Assembly (NCBI RefSeq): GCF_030269925.1
Contig: NC_085119.1
Coordinates: 13,613,001 to 13,677,000 of the forward strand
Origin: Bombyx mori
Taxonomy: Eukaryota > Arthropoda > Insecta > Lepidoptera > Bombycidae
DNA length: 64,000 nucleotides
Reading direction: 5' to 3'
Below, piece after piece: positions 35,328 through 45,799 of this stretch. A program made the position numbers and the translations under genes. Numbering within the stretch: the first letter of the stretch is position 1; each line of letters begins with the position of its first letter. The notes under the pieces are model-generated. The model had not been told where the DNA came from and ran no database searches. It worked only from the letters and a program-made list of their open reading frames with translations.

Positions 35328-38300
35328 ATGGCAGAAGAAAAGAAAAAAGATGGCACAGCGTTGTTGGCGAAAAAGAAAAAGGTGAAGCCTCGTAAGTCTC
35401 GCGACGCGGACTGTTGCAGCGTGAATTTCCTGAAATGCGTTCTTCATATATTCAACGTGGTGTTTCTGGTGAGCAACATTGTTCATGTAATTAATTTAAC
35501 CTCGTGAAGGTCGCATGACGCGTCTGTAACGTGCTCACAACTGGCCCGTGCTACATAATGCGATCTAAAACATTTTTACTACAATTATTTTAAGTCTCAT
35601 TTATTCATGCAAGTAAAATGTTCCTTATGTAATGCTATTTAAGACAGAACCTCATTTTTTGTATCTACGAATGTCTTGCATACCAATATGCGGTAAATCC
35701 CATCCCTCTGAAACAGAATATCGAAGTTTCAACCTTATTATATTGATTAATTAATACCGGAAACATGTGACGATTATCCGGCGCCAAATTAAGATTCCCT
35801 GTTTTATGGTTCCCAGACTGATATACACACTTATAGAATAAACACCCAGACAGAGAGTAAACAAACCTGTTGGTCACACGAATGTTGGCTTGATGTATCG
35901 AACCCACGACCCTCGGCGCAAAAGTCAAGGGCGCTAACTTGTGTGCCACGGAGTCAATATATGCAGCACAAATGTATATAATAGCACCGAGCCAATATAT
36001 ACAGTAGAACTATAGGTATAGTAATAGTTGTACCCACCTTCCAAACTGGATCGCTTTTGCTTAGAATGAAATCGTTCCTGATTGAATCGCATGAATATCA
36101 AGTGACCAAAACGAGCGCTCCGAACATCGCAATAAAATACGCAAAACATTTCTAAAATACGCAAAACAAACTATACCACCAACGTTTACGCAAAAAAAAT
36201 GCTCCATCTAACCACAGAACGTAACTTAAATGTTTTAGTTTCCTAATTAATTTTAAATATTACTTTGGTATTTATTTAATACAATCATAATCTGTTTTTG
36301 CTAAAAATATTGAAACAGTTGGAACGCGGTTTCGATAATAGGAACCTAAAATTCAATAAAATATTTATTTATTTTTTATTTATTTTATTGCTTCGATGGT
36401 TGGACGATAGAAACGGTAGGCAGCAGGTTAGCTCTGCCCCTGGAATTGGTGACATCTATGGGCGACGGTAACCACTCACCATCAAGTGGGCCGTATGGTT
36501 GCCAGGTCAAGGGCAATAAAAAAAAAGCTTGCGGCTCACCTGGTGTTCAGTGGTTAGCAGAACATAAATGCCGCCACCCACCTTAAGACATGAGTCCTAA
36601 GGTCTCAGTTTTTACAGTACAGTGGTTGCCCTACCCTGCAAACCGAAACGCATTACTGCTTCATGGCAGAAATAGACAGGGTGGTGGTACCAACAGCACG
36701 AGGCGTCTTAACACCCATAATTTGCGGGTTTGATTTTTATTATACGATGTTCCTTCACCGTGGAAAGAATTCGTGAATATATGTTAATTACGTATTTCAT
36801 TAGAAAAATTGGTAAACACGATGGTGATACCCGAACGGGCATTCAATACACTTTATCACTATAGTAGTAAATCGCAGTACGCTGGTATCATAATCAGACA
36901 ATGATGGTATCCATTCTCCAATCCCAAATCAAAAGCTAACAAAATTACAGGTACCGACTGCATGCAGGTGTCAAACAAGCTGTTCGTTTTTTTGATTCTA
37001 TAAAAATATTAAATTATTACAATAATATTATGTAAATAGATACATTTAGGTTGCTGACATCTCGTTTAAAGCTATCAAGTGTGTCAGCAAAAACCTCCAA
37101 AGAATACTTGCTGTGCCGATTATTTAGTTTCTCAATTAGTATTTTTGATAGCTGCATTCTTATTTAGGTTGTTGGTGTAGTATCTAGGATTCCTGAATAC
37201 CCTCAATCCAGAAGTTTATGTCGACATCGATGACATTAAGGTTCAGAAGACGGGGGCATCGCCTATTCTCCATTGTCAAATTTATTATTATTATTATTTT
37301 TTCCCATGTAGCTATTCGCTGGTAACCTAAGAGGCTATCCCAGCTACGCCCGGATGGGTAGATGAGCTCACGGGCTTAGCGTGAGAGAATTTGTTAACGG
37401 TAGTCCTAGCAAGAGTACTGCTTCGCAAAATCTACCATCAAATAGGAATCGCGACCCACTGAGAAGATCCGGCGAGAAACTCAGTGAGCTGTTTTTATTA
37501 GTTTGCAGGAGCCGGTGTACTAGGCGTCGGCGTGTGGAACGTCACATACCGGCATCATTACGTGTCGTTGCTGCCGACGATCACGTATCCGGCAATTGGA
37601 TATTTGCTGGTCATAGCGGGGTCATTCGGCCTGCCGTTTGCAGCGCTCGGTTGCTGCGGGCTGAAGACCGAGAACCGAACGAGCCTGCTCTGTGTAAGTT
37701 ATATTGTTTAAGAACAAAATGAGGTGGACGGAAAACCGGGCCCAGTGACGCATATCCGGAAAAACTTAAGTCCAACAGTGGACAACTTTCTAGTGATAGG
37801 GCGTCTTGGGAGCCTGCGCGGGTAGGTACCACCGCCCTGCTTATTTCTGCCGTGAAGCAGCGTTTCAGTTGAAGGGTAGATTAGAAAAATAGGACCCATG
37901 TCTCAAGGTGGGTGTGGGTGGCAATATTTACATTATTGATATCAATGGGCTCCTGTAACTACTCACTACTACGCTAAGAGGACCGTGAGCTCGTACTAAC
38001 ATCTAATCAATAAAAATGTGTGCTTATGATGTAGTGACATACACTGTAGACCTTTTTAGTTCCATTTTTGTGACTTATATCACGAAACAATATCGCTACG
38101 ATAGACAGTGGCTTGGCTGTGCAGATGCTCGTGTCTGATGTTAACCACTTACCATAAACTGTACCATAAGTTCATCTGCTTTCAATGACAATAAAATCAT
38201 GACCATTCAAATATCGCCTTCCTTGTATGTACATATATGATGTAAAATGGCTTAAAACATTTTCAAATGAATAGTCGTACTATGATTGTGAAACTTAATA

Positions 38301-41300
38301 AATATAATATTACGATAATATAAAATAATTCCGTAAAAACATTAATCGTACACCGTGGGTTTAATCGTGGGTTTTTTTAAATCTATTTCTGTAACATTTA
38401 TCGTATTTTCCTTTTCAGTACACATATTTCCTGCTGATTACGTTCATACTAGAAGCCGGTGCTGGCGGCCTAGCGTACTATTACGAAGAGGCTATAGAAG
38501 AAGAACTTCGCGCCGGCTTGAATAGCACGTTCACTACGAACTACGCGCTCGATACAGCTGTCACTGACGCTGTTGACAGTATGCAGACCGAGGTAATGAC
38601 GTCACTAACAACATTATCACATCTCAGTGTATTCTTAATGGTTGGCAAACAGCAAGAGGTGGCCAAGCGGGAAATCGCAATCGACCGGTCGAGCGTGGCT
38701 ATTAGTTCAGCCGATCGTGGCAAGACAAAAATATAAATACATAGAACAGACTGCCAGTAATCAACAAAATAAAGAGCGGACGATTAGCGTGGTATGGACA
38801 TGTGATGCGCAGAGAGAAGATGCATGTGACTAGGAGGAGAGAGGACTAGGAACCGAAGTCTGTGACAGCTGTTACTATTCGAAATATAAAATGAAAATTA
38901 AAGTATATAGACACTAGGTGGCAGCACTTAACTAAATTCATTGTAATTGAGTGTTCTTGATGTGTAGGTAATTGAAGAGAATAAATAAGTTTGTACTACT
39001 TTAAATGAACAACTTGCGTCGCTCGGTGGAGCAGGAGCTAGGTGTCTTGGGCATGACGTGGAGGAGCTAGAACAGACTGCCCAAGACTAATGTAAATGGA
39101 AAAAAAAATATTCGAGCCCTACACCCCAGCAGAGGGTGAATGGAAAGAATGATGACTTTAAATCAGGGGTTCCCAAACCTATTTTGTCTATTGCCCAATT
39201 TGAGAATAAATTCTTTTTTAGCGCCCCATTTTTTCACCTACTTAAAAACCACTATAGCGAGAGCTCAGTCGGTGTCTAAAAGTCCTCCTAGATGAAATTA
39301 CTAATCGCCTCCCAAGTTTCTACACAACACCCTCATTTTTTTTCAGGGTTTCTTACCGCCCCCCTTTAGGCTTGCGGCGCCCACAAGTGGGGGATATGGG
39401 CGTTATCGCCCACTTTGGGAAAGGCTGCTTTAAATGAATTGTTTGTCAACCAGAAACCGATAACCCAATAGTTACACTGTGCAACTGAGATAAGGAAAAT
39501 AACATTAGGCATTGAATCTGTTGTATTTCCAGTTCAAATGCTGCGGCGCAATACGATACGAAGACTGGAGGAAGAGTCGGTGGCACGAGCACGACCCGCG
39601 GCTGCTGGTGCCGGACTCGTGCTGCAAGACCCGCACCCAGCGCTGCGGGACCAGGGATCATCCCTCCAATATTTATTATACGGTAATATATATTTTTTAA
39701 GGGATCTTATGACCTGGTAACTAAGACCTTTAAGTCATGTCTTATTTTTATAAAAACTGATAATATGAAGAGAAATAAAATGAGATGAGATGATATGGGA
39801 TGAAATATAATCTCAGTAAAATGGTGGTCATTTATTGAGACTTTTTCAGTGGGAGGATCCCGAGAAGTTACGTTCAGCGGCTTTGTTTGATTTTCCCACA
39901 TTTGTGCACTTTCACAGATATTAAACAGTTAATAAACCACCGATATTACATATTTAAACCTGAAGAAATACTAAATAAACAAAATAAATCAAATCACACA
40001 ACATCACTCCTCGCGTTCCCGCCAAAATGTCCTATACGGTAATAACAGTCATGCTAAAGATAGACAATAATGGAAGATTGTAGAGGAGCCCTATGCCAAT
40101 AGGCATACTGAACTGAGATACATTCTGTAAAATACACAAAAAATAAATCAACAGTCCTAACAGTTCAGCATAAAGGGCTCATTGATTGATTGATTGACTA
40201 ATAGTCATATTTAATTAATTTAAATCGGAATTTGATATAGTCGACTTTTAACAAATTTTTCGTATTGGTTTCATATTAGTATTTTTTAGTATTTAGCTTT
40301 CTTTTTTTTACGTAATGAAATTATACTTCAAAGAGATCAAAGAGTTAAGGTATCTTATCATATTCAATGGGAATTTGAAAAGTTTTTATTTCCATTTTAC
40401 ATTTTCTTGTGTACTGGTGACGTTGTACGCACGGGTAGGTACTTGGCATCATCATGCTATTCGTTATAAGGAATACGACAGATATTATAAAAAACAATAT
40501 AATTGATACATCGACCTCATGTCTCAAGGTAGATGGGCGGCATTCGCGTTGTGATAATATTGTGTGGGCAGATAAAAAAATACGATTATCACAAATAGGA
40601 AATGAAAAATAATTATTATGTACAGTGCTGGTCATATAATAAATTAAGAAAGCTTTTAAAGCTAAACTATTAATTTTAGTTTAAAATTTATTAGTTTGCT
40701 TTTTTTCTTAGCGCACGTCACATTAATGTGATTTATTTAATCTAGTTTTATATAAAACAACTCTAGACCAGTTTAATAAATCATTCTTAATTATTTGTCC
40801 AGCTTTATTATGTAATGTTTGACTTTTTTGCCAAAAAAAATTGTTAAGAGATTTTATTCTATATTCCTAATCCAGTCTGTTCTATTCGTGTGATTATTTC
40901 ATAACATGACTACTTACTTCTAAGATGGAACAAATATCTACAGAAGAGATGATTTAGATTTTTAAAAATCTGGCATTTTAAACCATTCTTAATTACATGA
41001 CCATGACTATGTTGACTAAAAAATAAAAATATATGTTCCGACGACAATGAAAAACTATTGTCTTGTCATCAGTTTCATCTAATTTAGTAAAATAATTCGA
41101 ACATCATGAAATCGCTGGAAATAACTAAAATAAAAAAAATAGAAATTTCGTTCAGATACTGTTACAAGCACACATAATACATACCATGCTTAAAAAAGCG
41201 TGTTTTTTTTAATTATTGCTTAGATGGGTGAACGGGCTCACAGCCTACCTGATTGTTAAGTGGTTACTAGAGCCCATAGACATCTACAACGTAAATGCGC

Positions 41301-41672
41301 CACGCACCTTGAGATATAAGTTCTAAGGTCTCAGTATAGTTACAACGGCTGTCCTACTCTTCAAACCAAAACGCATTACTGCTTCACGGCAGAAATAGTC
41401 AGGGTGATGGTACCTACCCGTGCGGACTCGCAAGAGGTCCTACCACTAGTAAAATGAATCCGATTTTCATCAGTTGATAATCAATTTTCATCGATTCACT
41501 TGATCTAATGATGAATTTCTCATTTCAGGGCTGCATTCACCACTTCACGAATCACATACGAGACCAGCTAATAATATTAGCGGCCGTCGGAGTCGGGATG
41601 TCGGTTATACCCATATTCGGGTTTTTGTTTTCGTGCGTTCTTTACGTGAAAATAAAGCACGTGATCGACTGA
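35328..41672 (+). CDS. Tetraspanin, CD151/TSPAN11-like, five coding exons
   Basis: The exons are 35328-35468, 37502-37693, 38419-38592, 39533-39682 and 41529-41672, all joined in phase 0, giving 266 residues. Tetraspanins organise integrins and other partners in plasma-membrane microdomains. A Lys-rich cytoplasmic N-terminus leads to membrane segment 1 (LKCVLHIFNVVFL-FAGAG). A small loop has an N-glycosylation site (NVT). Segment 2 ends in GCCGLKTENR, then segment 3. The large loop has an NST site, CCG, PDSCCKT, RC, RDHPSNIY and GC, six cysteines in CD151-like order. Segment 4 is followed by KIKHVID and TGA. Starting at 35328 gives a compact tail. An in-frame ATG at 35244 would add 28 residues. 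The exon 2 acceptor (ttattag, 37501) is chosen because it keeps frame. Confidence 0.9.
35670..35955 (-). mobile_element. tRNA-derived SINE, minus strand, in tetraspanin intron 1
   Basis: The minus-strand head reads 'ccgtggcacacaagttagcg', 'cgccgagggtcgtgggttcg' and resembles the A and B boxes of a tRNA. It is followed by an unrelated body running to about 35670. This is a common lepidopteran SINE type. Confidence 0.6.
36363..36826 (-). mobile_element. SINE Bm1, minus strand, split by a family B insertion
   Basis: The tail side (36363-36407, 'ttattgcttcgatggttgga') and the rest (36527-36826, from 'gcggctcacctggtgttcag') form one Bm1 copy. It is interrupted by 36408-36526. It lies in tetraspanin intron 1. 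Confidence 0.75.
36408..36526 (+). mobile_element. Family B element nested in Bm1
   Basis: The plus-oriented end of family B ('gctctgcccctggaattgg', 'ggtaaccactcaccatcaag') with an 'aataaaaaaaaa' tail. It is bounded on both sides by Bm1 sequence. Confidence 0.7.
37298..37492 (+). repeat. LINE family C fragment abutting tetraspanin exon 2
   Basis: Shares 'ctaagaggctatcccagc', 'tgcttcgcaaaatctacca', 'cgacccactgagaagatcc' and 'gagaaactcagtgagctgt' with the other family C copies. Its match ends about ten bases before the splice acceptor at 37501. Confidence 0.7.
37790..38016 (+). mobile_element. SINE Bm1, degenerate, in tetraspanin intron 2
   Basis: Bm1 order is retained: 'gggcgtcttgggagcctgcg', 'tatttctgccgtgaagcag', 'gtctcaaggtgggtg', 'atcaataaaaatg'. 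Several deletions. Confidence 0.8.
38106..38202 (+). repeat. Repeat family B tail, degenerate, in tetraspanin intron 2
   Basis: Contains 'cagtggcttggctgtgcaga', 'ttaaccacttaccata' and 'caatgacaataaaat', a worn family B end. Confidence 0.5.
39164..39427. mobile_element. hAT-type MITE in tetraspanin intron 3
   Basis: A 264-bp element with ends CAGGGGTTCCCAAAC and, on the other strand, CAGCCTTTCCCAAAG. It is flanked by a perfect 8-bp target duplication CTTTAAAT (39156-39163 and 39428-39435). Both features are diagnostic of hAT. No coding capacity. Confidence 0.88.
39689..40032 (-). mobile_element. Unnamed retroposon (family R) inserted at the exon 4 donor
   Basis: The same family as 56059-56470: both hold 'gatcccgagaagttacgttc', 'gcggctttgttt' and '...cgcgttcccgccaaaa'. 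The T-rich side at 39690-39700 is its A-tail, so it is in minus orientation. Flanked by a 12-bp direct repeat TATACGGTAATA (39677-39688 and 40033-40044). Confidence 0.85.
40427..40565 (+). mobile_element. SINE Bm1, degenerate remnant
   Basis: Fragments 'cgcacgggtaggtac' and 'tgtctcaaggtagatgggcg' in Bm1 order within tetraspanin intron 4. Confidence 0.55.
41203..41455 (-). mobile_element. SINE Bm1, 3' part, minus strand, tetraspanin intron 4
   Basis: Runs from a T-tract and 'attgcttagatgggtgaacg' to 'aggtcctaccactagtaaaa'. The exon 5 acceptor lies about 75 bases downstream. Confidence 0.92.
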
Positions 41673-41858
41673 CCTCGGCCTAAGGGCTCGTCCGCGAGTC
41701 GCAAGGTGTTCGATAAGGGCGCGTCCACACCGGACCCGTCGAAGCCGGCGCGGCGCACGTCGCAGCGCGCCAGCCGCAGCGTCCGGCGTGCGCCCTGCCC
41801 CTTACACCCGAACGACGCGCCGCCCATAGCCACCATCAGCGACAACCTTAGCGTTTAA
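41673..41858 (+). CDS. Candidate stop-codon readthrough extension of the tetraspanin
   Basis: In the same frame as exon 5, the TGA at 41670-41672 (next base C) is followed by 61 sense codons and a TAA at 41856-41858. My hand count of G+C by codon position is about 61, 67 and 84 percent, so the third position is highest, as in genuine Bombyx coding DNA. The predicted tail is basic and rich in Ser, Arg and Pro (KGSSASRKVFDKGAST..., ending TISDNLSV). It would lie in the cytoplasm after membrane segment 4. The 266-residue form already has the usual CD151 length, so the tail would be an optional isoform. Another plus frame is also open here, so openness alone proves little. No splice pair that removes the TGA was seen. 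Confidence 0.45.
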   Translation, partial: PRPKGSSASRKVFDKGASTPDPSKPARRTSQRASRSVRRAPCPLHPNDAPPIATISDNLSV

Positions 41859-41898
41859 TCTTCGCACTCTCTTCATAAACATTTTTTTTTTAAATATA

Positions 41899-41904
41899 AA
41901 TAAA
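41899..41904 (+). terminator. Poly(A) signal of the tetraspanin gene
   Basis: AATAAA about 40 bases after the distal TAA and 230 bases after the TGA. Confidence 0.55.
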
Positions 41905-41994
41905 TATTTACCAACAATCACGCCACGTTAACTGGTCCCGTGCCAAGTTCGTAAAGAGCTTGTGTTACAGGTACCTACCAGATAACGGAAATAA

Positions 41995-42165
41995 ATGTAA
42001 GATTTTTATTATACACATACATGTATTTTAATATACGTCCATAACCCTGAAAAAGACATTTTATATTTATCATACAAATATCTTTCCTTGGCGGGATTCG
42101 AACCCGCGACCCACTTGTGAAATGACCATGTCACTTACCACTACACCCGACGGCCGACGAATGTC
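41995..42165 (-). mobile_element. tRNA-derived SINE with well-kept head, minus strand
   Basis: The minus strand holds 'gtgtagtggtaagtga' (A-box-like) and a perfect T arm with loop TTCGAAT between GCGGG and CCCGC (about 42094-42110). The sequence that should pair as acceptor stem does not, so this is not a functional tRNA. The body runs left to an AT-rich end. Confidence 0.7.
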
Positions 42166-42260
42166 AAACGTATATTGCTGAACATTGTTTTGGTTTTCTT
42201 CTAAAAAAGCCCATAATATCCTAAAATAGTGCAATACCTCGCGTGATAACGTGAATAATA

Positions 42261-42396
42261 ACTATACTTGAGAGCTTAGAACTTATATCTCAAGGTGGGT
42301 GCCGCATTTACGTTGTAGATGTCTATGGGCTCCAGTAACCACTTAACACCAGTTGGGCTGTGAGCTCGTCCATCAATCTAAGTAATAAAATAAAAT
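42261..42396 (+). mobile_element. SINE Bm1, 5'-truncated
   Basis: From 'actatacttgagagcttaga' to 'ctaagtaataaaataaaat'. Confidence 0.88.
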
Positions 42397-44359
42397 ACAA
42401 CACTGCAACTTGGCGATTGTACTTAAGTTTCATTATTTGTGAATTGCCGCTCCGTTGCTTAGTTTTCGCTAAAAATGTCTTAATTTTGTCCAAAACAACA
42501 ATGAAAAGTTTTTCGACTGGATCGGTGACAGTTTATTAACCAAAACCAATTAAATTCGTTATATAATTACTCCACGGTCTCCTTCAAACACATGTCTCAA
42601 AAATTATATTTGATTTGCGTATTGTTTTAAATGTATTATTAGATAGAATACCTTTCAGCCAGACTGCCGCCACTCAATAAGTAGGCTCATCTACGCGACT
42701 ACAGCTTTTTAGCGCCTATACGAAATTCGTATAAACGCACAATGTCAAGCAAAATTGACTAGAGGAAGCCCCTTGCATCACAGATAACCCGGCGTTTCGC
42801 GTGTCAGGTAATTTTCAATGGCTAACCTCGTGCAATTCAAAATTCGCCAATAAAATATTACTTACCTACAGTTTTTGTTTATTGCTTTCTATACCGTGAA
42901 TTAACACAACCACCAGTCTTCATTTTGGGGAAAAATTACAAATAATCTATGCATACTAAGTAATAATTAGCCTTGAAATTAGCTAATATTTGCATCATAA
43001 TCTGTATCTGCTACCGCGTGACGTCACGCATTTATAATTTTTTTTAATGGCCTAACGGAATGCCGTTGACCTCGGTGTGAATAAATAAAAATATTATACA
43101 ATGTTCGTTTTAGTTTAGCTTTTCTTTGTTACATATTCACTAATTAAACTTATTATTTATTTTCGTTGAAAATCGTGATTTTATTAAATTTTAAAGCACC
43201 TTAAAATATAATATGTTCACTTTTCAAAATTATAGACTGTAATTTTAGGTATATGAAATTAATTGAATTGAATGTTTGTAAACATTGAAATACCGAATTT
43301 ATATCGTGTATTTAAATCGTAATTTGTATATTTTAGACTGCACTAGGAACGCTCTATGTAAATATTTAACGATAAAGATTAAAATTAGGCATATTTCGTC
43401 GAAAGCTGTGAACCAATATTCAGTTAAACATTTTTTTAAAACAAAGTCCATTAAGTCTATGTTTTATGTTGCATAGATGGGTGAACGACCTCACAGCTCA
43501 ACTCGTGTAAAATTTTTAACGGAGCCCATACCTATCACAGCATAAAGGTCCTTGTAAATTCCCGCATTTGACTGAAAGGTTCACAGAAGGTTAACGCTTA
43601 ATAAAAAAAATTAAATCTAACGCCGGCATTCCTAGCAGCATACCGTAATAAAAAGCATTTGAAAAGAATTGAAACTCAATCGGATTTTAAACCCGACTGA
43701 CAGTTCCTACTGACTTAACAAAACGTTTGCTGCAGTAAAAAATAAAGAAAGCTAAAGCCAAAAGACATAATGTGCCTAATTATTTTCATGCAGTCAATAT
43801 AATCTACAAATGTTAAAGTACATTTTTGTATTGTTTGTGAAATGGTGCTAAGATTAATTTATTGTAGCTATCATCGTTCAGCAATCATCGAAATTTATTA
43901 ATAAATATTTTAGTAAGCATAATATTATTATGTGTAAGCATTTGTGTAATGCAAACGGCAAAGATTTTCAAATGTTAGTCGATAATCGACCTTATACAAA
44001 GAAAAATTATGCTCAAATCATTATGAGCTTATTTGTGAACAGATATTAAGAAATGAAGACTTAGTAAATAATATTCCATAACAATTCGAAGTAGATACAT
44101 TATCTTCCCAGGCTTAACCTCTAAAAGCAAACCTAAATTAATGTAAACACACCTACTTTGCATGGTACCAAAAAATCGGTTTTAGATATTTTATTGAATG
44201 ACATGCTTCGTCACTAGTTAGTAAAATAAAGTAAAATCTTCGAAATGCGTTCTTTAAGAAATTTTTTTTTTCACAGTTTAGAATTAAGTCGAAAATGTAC
44301 GTGTACAAAGGTGCACGCACTGGCCTGTATTTCTGATATTAAAATTGAGGGTTTATTAA
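42397..44359. other. Intergenic, AT-rich
   Basis: Only a decayed minus-strand Bm1 tail at about 43471-43560 is recognisable. No gene. Confidence 0.45.
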
Positions 44360-44598
44360 ACCTTTGATTGCCATGTGGGTCACAGGTGCCCTACGCGGTG
44401 CCGCAATATCAGGTAGACTCTGGGTCAGACGTATCCGAAGACTGAGATGAATATATTTCTAGGAGACCTAAAAGACTAAAACATACATTAAAAACAAAAG
44501 ACGGCAAAGTTAGGCAATCCAGGCGCTTAGTAACAAAAATGGATATAATTACTTCAATGGGCTACGTAGGACACTGGGGACCTACATGGGTCAAAGGG
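44360..44598. mobile_element. piggyBac-type MITE
   Basis: A 239-bp element between TTAA at 44356-44359 and TTAA at 44599-44602. The imperfect terminal repeats read inward as ACCTTTGATTGCCATGTGGG and CCCTTTGACCCATGTAGG. TTAA target duplication and a CCC-like start are the piggyBac signature. An internal stretch (DSGSDVSED, a stop, then DEYISRRPKRL) could be a remnant of an acidic transposase N-terminus. Confidence 0.65.
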
Positions 44599-45020
44599 TT
44601 AATTATTGTTCGCATTGTTCGTTACACTCTGAAAAAAGATGATACAAAATACTAAATTAGATCAGTAGTTAATTTTTTTCGATAAATGTACTTATGGCCA
44701 ACGAAAAAATACATAGATGAAATAAAAAGCTATTGAATACAAATAAAGTTACATTGAGTAAAACTAACACGTTCTATATTGGTTGATTATACTTTTAATG
44801 TTATCCGAAATACGTGAAGAATCTCGTTAAAAACACATACCTTATAATAGATCTTATTTACTTGTAAAATAAAATAGTATAATTGTTATTAACATAAAAA
44901 TCTGTGTAACCAAATAATTTTACGATTAAATATGTGCCTTACTATGTATAAGATGTTAGATGTTCACTAGGTAACTGGTTTAGATATGTGTGCAGTAATG
45001 TAAAAATAGAAAATCTTATG

Positions 45021-45308
45021 TTTCCGACTAATGACGCATGCCTCAATGTATTTTGTGTTTAAAAAGGGGGGAATTTAATGGTTTTGATATTTCTGCCGCA
45101 AAGCTGCAATGCAAGCCGGTTTGAAACATGGAACAACCTTTACATAATACGTTACGTTTAAAAATTTCCGAGTAATGACGCATGCCTCAATGTATTTTGT
45201 GTTTAAAAAAGGGGGAATTTAATCTTTTTGATATTTCTGGCGCGAAGCTGCAATGCAAGCCGGTTTGAAACATGGGATAGCCTTTAAACGTTTAGATGAG
45301 GATTATGT
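45021..45308 (+). repeat. Tandem duplication, two units of about 144 bp
   Basis: The unit starting 'tttccga-taatgacgcatg' occurs at 45021 and 45165. Each unit includes a worn Bm1 piece ('gatatttctg-cgc-aagctgcaatgcaag'). After the second unit Bm1-like sequence continues to about 45385. Confidence 0.85.
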
Positions 45309-45653
45309 TTCGAGGTCGATCTATGACGATTGACGGCAGTCACGATGTGATATCTATGGGCACCCGTAACCGCTAAATTACTATTTGGTTACAGGAATAC
45401 ATTTTTTGGTGTAGTTCGTTTCGCGACCTTTGAAAATATATATATATTTACTGAAGTAACAAAAACCCATGCCGTAAATTAATATACGGCTTTGAGAGAT
45501 CTTTCTAAATTTATGAATATCAGCCCGTGATATTGAGTAGTACTTATTCGTTTTGAATGGAAAAGCATATATTTAAATGATGTTATGTCAATAAAAATAA
45601 ATTATTTGGAAACAAAATCAACCTATTATTAAATTTAAAGTTGACCTCAAATC

Positions 45654-45798
45654 AGAAATCTCCAAACGCTTGAAGAATGCTAAGGTTGGCTGGTACTTTG
45701 CACAGAGAGTGAGTCTGGCTGTCGACGGCTGGCAACGAACTCACGCAGCCAGTATCTTGGGAACTGTGCCTTCTTCAAGCGATTAGAAGATTTGCTCT
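45654..45798. ncRNA. Long imperfect hairpin, possible small-RNA precursor or MITE
   Basis: The arms 'aatctccaaacgcttgaagaa' (45657-45677) and its complement (45771-45792) enclose about 95 bases. The enclosed part can pair further (GTGAGT with ACTCAC, TGGCTG with CAGCCA). It is clearly GC-richer than its surroundings and has no open frame of interest. I recognise no known microRNA. Confidence 0.3.
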
Positions 45799-45799
45799 A

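Noticed and set aside
41642..41845. 67-codon minus-strand frame over the tetraspanin 3' end
   Set aside because: It is a shadow of the GC-rich plus-strand coding sequence, with no start context or domain.
42090..42165. A functional tRNA gene on the minus strand
   Set aside because: The T arm is perfect but the acceptor stem cannot pair and the sequence continues into a SINE body.
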